From an uncultured bacterium (GTDB lineage Bacteria > Babelota > Babeliae > Babelales > RVW-14), in contig CAIKAH010000052.1 of the NCBI GenBank assembly GCA_903825355.1, positions 1 through 32,014 of the forward strand: DNA of 32,014 bases. Reading direction: 5' to 3'. The translations under genes were made by a program, and so were the position numbers. A model generated the notes under the pieces. It saw nothing but the letters and a program-made list of their open reading frames with translations. It searched no databases and was not told the DNA's origin. Shown here one piece after another: positions 22,858-30,153 of the stretch; the stretch's first letter is position 1, and the number at the start of each line of letters is the position of its first letter.

Positions 22858-23799
22858 TTCTTCAACCGACAACCCAGTCAACGTTGCAACACGCTCAACA
22901 GACATGCCTTCTGCAAGTAGTTTTTTTGCCAACTCCTGCATTGCTTGAGTCTTGCCTTCAGCCATGCCCTGAGCCATGCCCTGAGCCATGCCCTGAGCCA
23001 TACCCTGAGCCATGCCTTGAGCCATGCCTTCAGCCATGCCTTGAGCCATGCCTTCAGTGAGTGCTTTCTCAGCTTTTTTTATAGCAGCATCAAGCTCTTC
23101 TTGCGTTGCCTCTATGGCTTGCTCTTTAAGCATGTTTTTTTCATAAATAGCAACCTCTTGAGCTGACCACGTCATTTTGTTTAATGCCTGGCACGCCTCA
23201 GCAAATTCAGCTTTCCTCAGTGCTGCCGGCACTTCATGACAATGATTTATTTCTTTGAGGAGAAATAACCATTTGTCTTCATTAGTTTTTAACTCTTTTT
23301 CAGTTTTATTAAATTTTGGCAACTCAACCAGAGCAAGCGTAAGGCCCTTAAAGTCATGCTCATACGAATCTTTATCTAGCATCACGTGTATTGATTTGTA
23401 TGATTTCTTCTTTGGAAAAACGGTAAACCCCTTAGTAATTGCAAGAACAATTACTGGCTTGAGCTTTGTATACTGGGCACCCTCTTTAAATTGCTCTGCG
23501 TATGTTTTTGCCGCATACAAAAACAAGCGGCTATCAAATGATGCTTCATAGGCATTTTGCATTTCAATAATAAACTGCCTGCCTTTTTTATCCGTGCAGT
23601 GCACATCCAAAATGGTCTTCTTGGCACCCATTTCCAACCCTTGCCGTTCATTGTTCAAAAATCTAATCGATTCTATACAGGCATCACCCTTGTACTCTAA
23701 AATGGCATTTAAAAAGGCTATGGTTACATTTTTGAGGTTTTCCGCCCCAAACAATTTTTTAAATGCTGTATCATACTTGGGGTCCATAAATTCGATCAT
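22822..23799 (-). CDS. Rpn/PDDEXK_2-family nuclease (YhgA-like, transposase-associated)
   Basis: This is a 325-aa protein. Rpn-family proteins are DNA endonucleases linked to RecA-independent recombination and are often called putative transposases. The start FMDPKYDTAFKKLFG is the family hallmark. The catalytic core is D65 (LDVHCTD) and E79-x-Q81 (FIIEMQ). A helical region follows, then a GMAQ/GMAE repeat run at ~249-282, and a C-terminal helix-turn-helix-like end (EGMSVERVATLTGLSVEEIK). ATG 23799, after TTGGAG, is used rather than 23844. The last residues (CYCIERV) are unlike the usual ending and are encoded in DNA shared with the ATPase remnant, so the original end may have been replaced. 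The product may still be functional. Confidence 0.88.
   Translation of the reverse strand: MIEFMDPKYDTAFKKLFGAENLKNVTIAFLNAILEYKGDACIESIRFLNNERQGLEMGAKKTILDVHCTDKKGRQFIIEMQNAYEASFDSRLFLYAAKTYAEQFKEGAQYTKLKPVIVLAITKGFTVFPKKKSYKSIHVMLDKDSYEHDFKGLTLALVELPKFNKTEKELKTNEDKWLFLLKEINHCHEVPAALRKAEFAEACQALNKMTWSAQEVAIYEKNMLKEQAIEATQEELDAAIKKAEKALTEGMAQGMAEGMAQGMAQGMAQGMAQGMAQGMAEGKTQAMQELAKKLLAEGMSVERVATLTGLSVEEIKWLCYCIERV
22953..23057. repeat. 12-bp tandem repeat inside the Rpn-family gene
   Basis: About eight and a half units of the type GAGCCATGCCCT (variants with CTTCAGCC and CATACC) encode GMAQ or GMAE on the minus strand. The unit is a multiple of three, so copy number can change without a frameshift. 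Confidence 0.9.
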
Positions 23800-23897
23800 A
23801 GCAATACTCCAAAAAGAACATAATAGACTGTGTTTAGCTTGCAATTACGTAATCTACCATGCATTTGCCCAGCGGCCAAGAACCCTCATGACCACCG

Positions 23898-24482
23898 CTA
23901 ATCTATTTCATCTGTAGTGTTTATAACGCGAGCTTTCTTAACTATTGTAATTTGCTCAGCCCAATACTGTTCTTCCTTTGCTGCCTCGCTTACTACTGTA
24001 TTTAACGTTTCTATTTTTTGTTGAATTTTTTGTCGATTCAAGAGAGCAGATTGATGTCTCGCCAGTGCAGCCTGCGCTGCAGCTTGTGCTTCTTGGTTAG
24101 CAGCGTTTTTTGCTTTTGCAGCCATCTGGGCTGCCTTATCGGCTGCCTTCAAGTAATAAGATTTTGCAGCTTTTTCTTCAATCTGAGCTTGGGCTAATTC
24201 ATTTTCCTTTTGCTTAATTTTGCTAGTAGCTTGGTTAACTAACGCCTTAGCTGCCCTAACCTGACTAGCAAGAAACACCAGGTCATCACTTTTTTCTGCT
24301 TCATTAAGGTCTCTTTCACCCTGCAATGCACGTAGTCGTCTTAGCTGTTTATTCACACCGTCGCCCATGCGCGCTTTATGGCTGCTAGCAGATCTCAATT
24401 TTTTACGGCTAGCACCAAAAAGGAGCGGCGCTCCGCCAAGCATAACCATACCAAGCACCAACCAAATCATATTCTTTTTCAT
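23898..24482 (-). CDS. Exported coiled-coil protein, unknown function
   Basis: This is a 194-aa protein. A signal peptide covers residues 1-24 (MIWLVLGMVMLGGAPLLFGA), followed by a basic stretch (SRKKLRS). From about 45 to 180 it is a continuous Ala/Gln/Lys/Glu-rich helix (e.g. KALVNQATSKIKQKENELAQ, AAQAALARHQSALLNRQKIQ), which predicts a long coiled coil. No family is recognised. A good AAGGGA Shine-Dalgarno lies upstream of the ATG. It resembles the other two exported helical proteins at 24832 and 26301 in design (signal, then Ala/Lys/Gln-rich helices), and the three may form a set. An envelope or secreted structural role is possible but unproven. Confidence 0.72.
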   Translation of the reverse strand: MKKNMIWLVLGMVMLGGAPLLFGASRKKLRSASSHKARMGDGVNKQLRRLRALQGERDLNEAEKSDDLVFLASQVRAAKALVNQATSKIKQKENELAQAQIEEKAAKSYYLKAADKAAQMAAKAKNAANQEAQAAAQAALARHQSALLNRQKIQQKIETLNTVVSEAAKEEQYWAEQITIVKKARVINTTDEID

Positions 24483-24640
24483 AAAAATTCCCTTCGTAAA
24501 CGTTTTTCTTCACATCCACACGCTACACCGCACCCTTATGCCAATTGCTCCTGCTGAAAGCAGCAAGCAAAAGCATAGGTATCGCTTCTTTGAGCCTATA
24601 AAAAAATTATTACAAAAAACAAATATTTAAAAAACTGGAC

Positions 24641-24826
24641 TAGGTCTTGTTGAGTTTTTGGCAATCACTCTATTTTTTGCCTAGTTATTGAACTTAGTAG
24701 TCGCTCACCCTGAGCTTGTCGAAGGGCGCCCCGTGAGGGGTGGAAGAGCGACCTAAAGCAGTTTTCCCCCGCTTTCCCACCTCCCGCTGGTCGGCGTCGT
24801 GAGGCTCTAGTTTAGAAACTTGGAAC
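24641..24826. repeat. MITE-like palindromic element, copy C (degenerate)
   Basis: Hairpin 1 is intact: GTCGCTC (24700-24706) with GAGCGAC (24746-24752), enclosing CCTGAGCTTGTCGAAGGG and CCCCGTGAGGGG. The second half (24768-24800, CGCTTTCCCACCTCCCGCTG) no longer closes well. The ends are weak matches to the 18-bp end motif (TAGGTCT at 24641; AGTTTAGAAACT at 24809-24820). It fills the second half of the 349-bp gap; 24483-24640 has no feature I can name. It stops 6 bp before the stop codon of the next gene. Confidence 0.6.
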
Positions 24827-24831
24827 TCAGC

Positions 24832-26001
24832 TTAATCCAGAATTTCAAACACAGCTCCTATCCCTTCACCAAAAACTTGAACAACAGCGCCAAGAGTACG
24901 AGCAACTACCCCAAGGAAGTTAAAAATTAACTCAACAGGCATTGCAAAAACAGCCTCAAGGATCTCATTTTTCCCTTGTGATGATATACCACCAATTCCT
25001 TTAAGCGTCCCCATTTTGCTTTTCGAGCCGTTACCTGATTGTTTCTTCATCTGCTCACTATGACTTTTTTGCAGCTCTTCTCGTCGCCTGATATCGTTAT
25101 CAACCTTTTCCCTTACCTGTTTTTTTTGTTCTGGCGAAAGGTCTTTAGTTAGTATATTAAATAGATCATTCTTCACGGCTTCTATGTCGAGATTTTCATC
25201 CTTGGAACGCTGCAGAAAATTTTGCTTTGCTATCAAAGCAGCTACAATATGAGCAGCACGCTCAGGGGTTTTAAAAAATCTGCCCACACGCGAATTTTCA
25301 ATAGCTTTCCATGCTTTATTCGCAGCAGCTAGGGCTGTATTTTTCACCGCTACAGCCATACGCGCCATCTTTTTTTTCTGCTGAAGAGTCATCGCTGCAG
25401 ATTTGCCGGTATGCTCGAATTTTGCTCGGTGTTCGATCAGCTTGGTAAGCTTAGCGGGTTCGCGTACATTAGGATGCCATAAATCATCGTATTCTCTAAC
25501 TTGTTGTTCAATACTGTCTAAGGTTTTTTTTGCGCTATCCGCTAATTTATCTTTAGCTTCTTTAGTACGAGCAGGGTCAGTTTGTATTGCTGCATTAGCC
25601 TTTACCAGCCTTTTATGAGCCTTGCTCGCAGTATTTTCTGCTATGTCTAGTTTTCGCATTAGCTCAAAACCGAATGCCCCTGGCAAGGACCTCTCCGCCG
25701 CAAACTGCTCTATCAAAATGCGTAACTCTTCAGCAGCATTCTTTGCTAGTTTTTTCGCAGACTGAAACGAAACTGTATCAGCTTTATCAGCTACCTTAGC
25801 AACAAAAGCCTTACTTCTTGCAATAATACCTCGTGGCTTTGGCAGAACCCCCGCTCCATCAGCTACTGTTGCAGCTGGCATTCCCTTTTGTGAGGACGAG
25901 TGAACCATACGTGGAGCGGCACCTCCCGGCACATTTTTTGCCGCTTTAACCGCTCCTGCATATGCGGCACTCAGCAGCAACAACAATACTCGCTTATTCA
26001 T
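24832..26001 (-). CDS. Exported helical protein with hydrophobic C-terminus, unknown function
   Basis: This is a 389-aa protein. The signal peptide is MNKRVLLLLLSAAYAGAVKA, probably cleaved after VKA. The middle (~60-320) is Lys/Ala/Glu-rich helix (FVAKVADKADTVSFQSAKKL, DKLADSAKKTLDSIEQQVRE). A short Ser/Gly/Lys linker (~318-338) follows. The last ~45 residues are hydrophobic and Gly/Val-rich (VELIFNFLGVVARTLGAVVQ, VFGEGIGAVFEIL) and could insert in or lie on a membrane. No known family is recognised. A very strong AGGGGGG Shine-Dalgarno precedes the ATG, which suggests substantial expression. The gene lies downstream of, and in the same direction as, the other helical exported protein. Confidence 0.75.
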   Translation of the reverse strand: MNKRVLLLLLSAAYAGAVKAAKNVPGGAAPRMVHSSSQKGMPAATVADGAGVLPKPRGIIARSKAFVAKVADKADTVSFQSAKKLAKNAAEELRILIEQFAAERSLPGAFGFELMRKLDIAENTASKAHKRLVKANAAIQTDPARTKEAKDKLADSAKKTLDSIEQQVREYDDLWHPNVREPAKLTKLIEHRAKFEHTGKSAAMTLQQKKKMARMAVAVKNTALAAANKAWKAIENSRVGRFFKTPERAAHIVAALIAKQNFLQRSKDENLDIEAVKNDLFNILTKDLSPEQKKQVREKVDNDIRRREELQKSHSEQMKKQSGNGSKSKMGTLKGIGGISSQGKNEILEAVFAMPVELIFNFLGVVARTLGAVVQVFGEGIGAVFEILD

Positions 26002-26218
26002 TTCTACCCCCCTTTTTAATCGATATTTCTGCCATCAGCCAATCTAGTTTTCTAGATCGCTACAACAAACCCTCTTGCTTACTTTACAAAAAATACGCCA
26101 GGCGCGAGAAGATTATAATAAACAGGGCAGAAGGGATACGATTACCGCACGCGGACTGATGGAAATCTGCCACCACACAAAATTGCTGTAGCCAGTGCAG
26201 CATAGCTGCCATTAATGA

Positions 26219-26250
26219 AGAAGGGCTCCCGCAAATGCAGGAGCCCTTCT
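26219..26250 (-). terminator. Hairpin terminator candidate after the 611-aa protein gene
   Basis: A perfect 11-bp stem, AGAAGGGCTCC (26219-26229) with GGAGCCCTTCT (26240-26250), has a 10-nt loop and lies 51 bp after the stop of the minus-strand gene at 26301. On the minus strand the bases after the stem (CTTCATTAATGG) are not a strong T-tract, so efficiency is uncertain. The rest of the 299-bp gap 26002-26300 probably holds the promoter of the 389-aa gene, including a TATAAT on the minus strand at 26117-26112, but no matching -35 box. Confidence 0.6.
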
Positions 26251-26300
26251 CGTTTGGTTATGCAATGTTATTGATTATTCAGCTGGACTCACTCAGTCAC

Positions 26301-28136
26301 TTAAATACCATCAAGAGCAGGCGTAGGAGCCGGTGCCGCAGCAGCACCATCAGCCTCTTGAGTAGGAGGAGCATCAGACGCAGGAGCAGCCGGTTTCTTA
26401 GCCGCATCTATCTCCGCAGCAGTCTTGTTCTTATACATCACGCTTGTATCAGTAATACCTGCCTTCACCGCCAGACGACGTATCAAACCACCAACCCCGG
26501 TTGCTGCACGTTGATTTTTGCCTGGACCACTTTTTTCAAATTTAACATCTATCTTACTAACGCCTGCTGTTGTAAAATCTTCATCATTTAGTGTTGCTTT
26601 CTTGCCTGTTTTTAGCTGTTGCAAGAGTTCTAGCTGCTCTTGCTTCTTACGCAATAGTGCTGTTTCGTTAGCGATCGTGTTCACTGCCGTTAGATTTGCG
26701 GAATTTGCCGCTCCCTTTTGGGCAGGGTCCACTAAATCTGAATTTTTGATTAGCGATTGTTGCGCCGTCGACATCCCTTGGATTTGATTTTCTATTTCTT
26801 TTTGTTTGTTTGCAAAGTCTTTTGCTGTAAATTTTGAATCGCCAAATAATTGTTGGGTCAATCCATTGACAACATCCTCACGGTCTTGTTTAGCTGCTGA
26901 TTTCGTTAATGCGGCTTCTTTAGCTCTATCTCGTTCGTTAGCAATCGCTGCTGCCTTGGCTTCTGCAGCATTTTGCGCGGCCTTAGCCTTTTCTTCCGCC
27001 GCTTGCGCCTTCTCTGCTTTTGTATTCTTTGCCTTTAAGGCTGCTGTTTTTTCTAGCGCTGATTTAATTGAATCGCTTGCTGATGCTAATCCAGAGATGC
27101 TTTGCCTAAATATATTCGCTTGGGTATCCAACTCTGACAGGTTTTGTGATTGCTGTTTTTTTCTTGTATCTAGTGCAGCAATCTCTACTTCCAATTTATT
27201 TATTAGGTCTTTATTACCATCTACCGCAGCTTGAGCTTTGGCTTTTTGTTTTGCGTCGATTTGCTGGCCAAGCAAATCAATAGCATTTTTAGTTTTTGTC
27301 TGACGAGCCATATTCGTTTTCAAATCTTTTTGTGCCTGACTAATGGAAGCAAGTGCTTCTTTTTCTGCTTGCTTTGTGAATTTAGCAGCAACCTTTATTT
27401 CCGCTGATTCGTTTGCTTTTGCTTGGTTGGCTGCAGCCTGGGCATCCTTTAATGTGATCCGTGCTTGCTCAAGCTGCTCTGTCGACCTTTGAATACCAAA
27501 CATGTTTTTCCCTGCAATCTTCTTCGCCTCATTAAACGCCAGTTGCGCTTGGGAAAGTGCTTGCTGCGCCTGCGTAGCCCTGTCACTTGCAATCTTAAGT
27601 CTAGTTTGCTCTTGAGCTTGAGGGGCTAATCGGCCACTTAAAGCACTTACTGAATTCTGCACAGCAGCGCTTCGCATCTTAAGATCTACTGCCTTCTTAG
27701 TAAAAAAACCACCAACCCTTATTTTTGCACCAGCCGATGGCGAGGAAGCAGGAGCTGTTGCATTTGTAGACACTTGCGCAGGAGCATCACCCACGAGAGC
27801 CGGTGAGCCAAGAGAAGCCCCTTGTTGATTCGTTAGTTTTGGTTTACTAAAAGAGAAAGTATTCTTTATAGCCCTTCCAAAACTCGCTACTCCTGCTCCA
27901 ATGCCAGTTTTTTGGGGGCCTGCCAATGGCACAGAAGCACCACCCCCGGAACCCCCATTCATAGCTGCTGCAGACGAAACCTGTTGATTAGCAGATACTG
28001 CCTGCGAAGCATTTGTTTTCGATTTGAATACATTGCTAAACCCTTTTTTTAATCTATCCATAGCTTCCACCTGCCCCACACTGCCTGCCATCAGGCTCAA
28101 AAGCAGCAACCCACTTATTTTATTCTTCATCATCAT
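26301..28136 (-). CDS. Large exported coiled-coil protein, unknown function
   Basis: This is a 611-aa protein. The signal peptide is ISGLLLLSLMAGSVGQVEA after three consecutive Met codons; the Shine-Dalgarno GAGGAGAGGG just upstream does not decide between them, so the outermost is annotated. Residues ~25-145 are Ser/Gly/Ala/Gln-rich and probably disordered. About 150-520 is long Ala/Lys/Gln/Glu helix (ATQAQQALSQAQLAFNEAKK, EKAQAAEEKAKAAQNAAEAK), TolA- or coiled-coil-like. The C-terminus is Ala/Pro-rich (AAAAPAPTPALDG). No catalytic domain is seen. The 47-bp direct repeat at 28140 covers its Shine-Dalgarno. A surface or secreted structural role is plausible; function is unknown. Confidence 0.78.
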   Translation of the reverse strand: MMMKNKISGLLLLSLMAGSVGQVEAMDRLKKGFSNVFKSKTNASQAVSANQQVSSAAAMNGGSGGGASVPLAGPQKTGIGAGVASFGRAIKNTFSFSKPKLTNQQGASLGSPALVGDAPAQVSTNATAPASSPSAGAKIRVGGFFTKKAVDLKMRSAAVQNSVSALSGRLAPQAQEQTRLKIASDRATQAQQALSQAQLAFNEAKKIAGKNMFGIQRSTEQLEQARITLKDAQAAANQAKANESAEIKVAAKFTKQAEKEALASISQAQKDLKTNMARQTKTKNAIDLLGQQIDAKQKAKAQAAVDGNKDLINKLEVEIAALDTRKKQQSQNLSELDTQANIFRQSISGLASASDSIKSALEKTAALKAKNTKAEKAQAAEEKAKAAQNAAEAKAAAIANERDRAKEAALTKSAAKQDREDVVNGLTQQLFGDSKFTAKDFANKQKEIENQIQGMSTAQQSLIKNSDLVDPAQKGAANSANLTAVNTIANETALLRKKQEQLELLQQLKTGKKATLNDEDFTTAGVSKIDVKFEKSGPGKNQRAATGVGGLIRRLAVKAGITDTSVMYKNKTAAEIDAAKKPAAPASDAPPTQEADGAAAAPAPTPALDGI

Positions 28137-28139
28137 TCC

Positions 28140-28186
28140 CTCTCCTCAAAACTACCCCTGCATACACCCCACAGCGGCAAACACTG
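28140..28186. repeat. 47-bp direct repeat, left copy
   Basis: This is identical base for base to 31787-31833. It starts CTCTCCTCAAAACTACCCCT and ends GGCAAACACTG. The left copy lies in the leader of the 611-aa protein gene and includes its Shine-Dalgarno (GAGGAGAG on the minus strand). The two copies bracket the duplicated ATPase/nuclease genes. Confidence 0.95.
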
Positions 28187-28274
28187 CCCCCGCTTACGTT
28201 TCCGCCTTAGCCCGTGAGCAAAGACGGCTGTACGCACCATTTTTCAATTTCTAGTGTGACAAAAGATGGCTGGC

Positions 28275-28399
28275 AGGCGCAATAGATTTTGAAAGCCGCC
28301 CAGAATTGCTTTGGCCCGGCGAAGAGGATAAACTGGACGGAAGCAAAAATCAGTTTTAGTGGGGAATTAGGGCAAGCAATAATTTTTTGAGGAAGAGCA
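28275..28399 (+). repeat. Conserved leader of the ATPase/nuclease paralogs, copy 1
   Basis: This region matches 30049-30153, with about 7 differences in the first ~94 bp (by eye) and a 20-bp insertion in this copy (AGGGCAAGCAATAATTTTTT) just before the Shine-Dalgarno GAGGAAGAG. It can be read in one frame as AIDFESRPELLWPGEED... ending NQF-stop, so it may be the tail of a lost coding sequence rather than a plain untranslated leader. The bases between the 47-bp repeat and 28275 have no feature I can name. Confidence 0.7.
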
Positions 28400-29995
28400 A
28401 TGCAAAAAATTTGTCTTACTGAGCAATCATTTAGTGAAATTCGTAAAGCCGGTGGCTTGTATGTCGATAAGACAAAGCATATTTACGACCTTTTTCGTTG
28501 GGATAAATATTTTTTCATTGCACGGCCACGCCGCTTTGGCAAATCGCTCCTCTGCTCTACGCTAGCCGAGCTTTTTGCCAATAATCGTGCACTATTTAAA
28601 AACACATGGATTGATAACAGTGATTGGCAATGGGATAAGTATCCAGTAATTCATTTGGACATGGGGTTTGCCGTTTCAGCTACTGGCAATACTAATGATA
28701 TCAGACAAAAACTTACCAACATCCTTTTTGAAATAGCTAAAAAATATGGCGTTGAACTTATTAATACTCCCGACCCTGGTGAAACACTCAGACAGCTCAT
28801 TACCAATATCAAAGCCAGTACAGGCAAACCGGTGGTCGTTATTATTGATGAATACGACAAACCCTTACTCGATGCAATTGATAAAACAGACAAGTTTCCA
28901 GCAATACACGAGGAATTACGGACCTTTTACAGCCCACTAAAATTACTTTCAGCAGAGCTAAAATTTGTATTCATCACGGGTGTTTTTAAGTTTGCTAAAA
29001 CATCTATTTTTTCCGGGTTCAACAACTTAAAAGACATTACCTTTAGCATTTCTGCAGCTACTCTTTGTGGGTACACAGAGCAAGAAATTAAAACGTTCTT
29101 TTCAGCCCACTTAGAGGCACTAGCTAAAAAAAACAATGTTTCGCTGAAAGCAATGATGTTCAAATTGCAGGAGCAATATAATGGCTATACCTTTGGCGTT
29201 GATGTCGACACCAAACAGCTGGCTCCTGGTGTTTACAACCCGTTTGCACTCAATTATGCTTTTTCAGAACAACAGTTGCTCCACAAGTGGTTTTCCTCAG
29301 GTTCGCCAACTGCTTTAATTAAAAAGCTTGCCGCTGAACAATTTGAAGAGCTTGACCCTCAAGAATTAAGTATAGATTTTGAAACGCTAGACGATTCTTG
29401 CAACCCAGGCGATATGACGGCACTCTGCCTCCTTTACTATGCTGGCTACATTACCATCAAACATTATGTCAAAAGCAAAGTCCACCTGGACTTCCCTAGC
29501 CTTGAAGTTGCACAAGCATTTGCCAAAAATTTATTGCCCCTATTGCTGCAAAAAGGTGCTTTTGCCACTACACGGCTACTAGACAAGATACGTGATCTCT
29601 TTGTGGAACATCGACTCGATGACCTAAAAAACTTGCTCAACGATGCCCTTGCACCAGTTGCCTACCCCACCCTTACTAAACCGCAAAATGATGCACCACA
29701 AGAACACTTGTACCAGATTGCTTTTTACTATTTGTTCATCGGCAGTAAAATGCCGACCAGCTTAGAAGACATGACCAATCGAGGCAGAATTGACATTATC
29801 GTTCAACTACCAACATCAATTTATGTTTTTGAACTAAAGATGAATGAGCCTGCAGCTGTGGCTATTCAGCAAATCAAAGATAAAGATTATGGTGCAAAAT
29901 TTAGGCATCACGGTAAAAAGATATATGCTATTGGCATTTCAGTCAGCTCACAAAAGCGATTTGTGCAAGAGCTTGTATGGGAAGAAATACAGTAA
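28400..29995 (+). CDS. AAA-ATPase_like / DUF1703 PD-(D/E)XK nuclease protein (intact paralog)
   Basis: This 531-aa protein is typical of a family (AAA-ATPase_like plus DUF1703) that is expanded in host-associated bacteria. The N-terminal ATPase has GGLYVDKTKHIY, the P-loop ARPRRFGKSLL (G47-K48-S49) and Walker B VVVIIDEYDKPLLD near 146-158, followed by FITGVFKFAKTS and LKDITF. The C-terminal nuclease-like domain has the PD-(D/E)XK residues D465 and E478-x-K480 (GRIDIIV ... YVFELKMN). The start ATG follows GAGGAAGAG by two bases, which is short spacing. The biological role of the family is not established; suggestions include mobile-element or defence functions. The next gene is a decayed copy. 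Confidence 0.93.
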   Translation: MQKICLTEQSFSEIRKAGGLYVDKTKHIYDLFRWDKYFFIARPRRFGKSLLCSTLAELFANNRALFKNTWIDNSDWQWDKYPVIHLDMGFAVSATGNTNDIRQKLTNILFEIAKKYGVELINTPDPGETLRQLITNIKASTGKPVVVIIDEYDKPLLDAIDKTDKFPAIHEELRTFYSPLKLLSAELKFVFITGVFKFAKTSIFSGFNNLKDITFSISAATLCGYTEQEIKTFFSAHLEALAKKNNVSLKAMMFKLQEQYNGYTFGVDVDTKQLAPGVYNPFALNYAFSEQQLLHKWFSSGSPTALIKKLAAEQFEELDPQELSIDFETLDDSCNPGDMTALCLLYYAGYITIKHYVKSKVHLDFPSLEVAQAFAKNLLPLLLQKGAFATTRLLDKIRDLFVEHRLDDLKNLLNDALAPVAYPTLTKPQNDAPQEHLYQIAFYYLFIGSKMPTSLEDMTNRGRIDIIVQLPTSIYVFELKMNEPAAVAIQQIKDKDYGAKFRHHGKKIYAIGISVSSQKRFVQELVWEEIQ

Positions 29996-30048
29996 TTAGC
30001 GCTGCTTAAGAACCTGCCGGTAAAATGCCTTAGCAGTACATACTAAGT

Positions 30049-30153
30049 AGGCGCAATAGATTTTGAAAGCCGCCCAGAATTGCTTTGCCCCAGCGAAGAG
30101 AGTAAACTGGACAGAAGCGAAAATCAGTTTTAGTGGGGAATTGAGGAAGAGCA
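30049..30153 (+). repeat. Conserved leader of the ATPase/nuclease paralogs, copy 2
   Basis: This is the same sequence as 28275-28399 apart from a few substitutions and the missing 20 bp. It includes TTTGAAAGCCGCCCAGAATT, TCAGTTTTAGTGGGGAATT and the Shine-Dalgarno GAGGAAGAG. It lies directly before the lost start codon of the broken paralog. Confidence 0.75.

Noticed and set aside
22606..22920. Intact small gene starting at ATG 22732
   Set aside because: Similarity to the DUF4143 ATPase end begins well upstream of that ATG at 22606, and the part after about 22857 is only antisense of the nuclease gene.
22945..23166. Plus-strand frame rich in ALSHALSH repeats
   Set aside because: It is the antisense reading of the 12-bp repeat in the Rpn gene; the minus frame has the nuclease core and a Shine-Dalgarno.
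26518..27234. Cys/Ser/Phe-rich plus-strand open frames over the 611-aa gene
   Set aside because: They are antisense of an Ala/Lys-rich coiled-coil gene, whose codon use leaves the opposite strand open.
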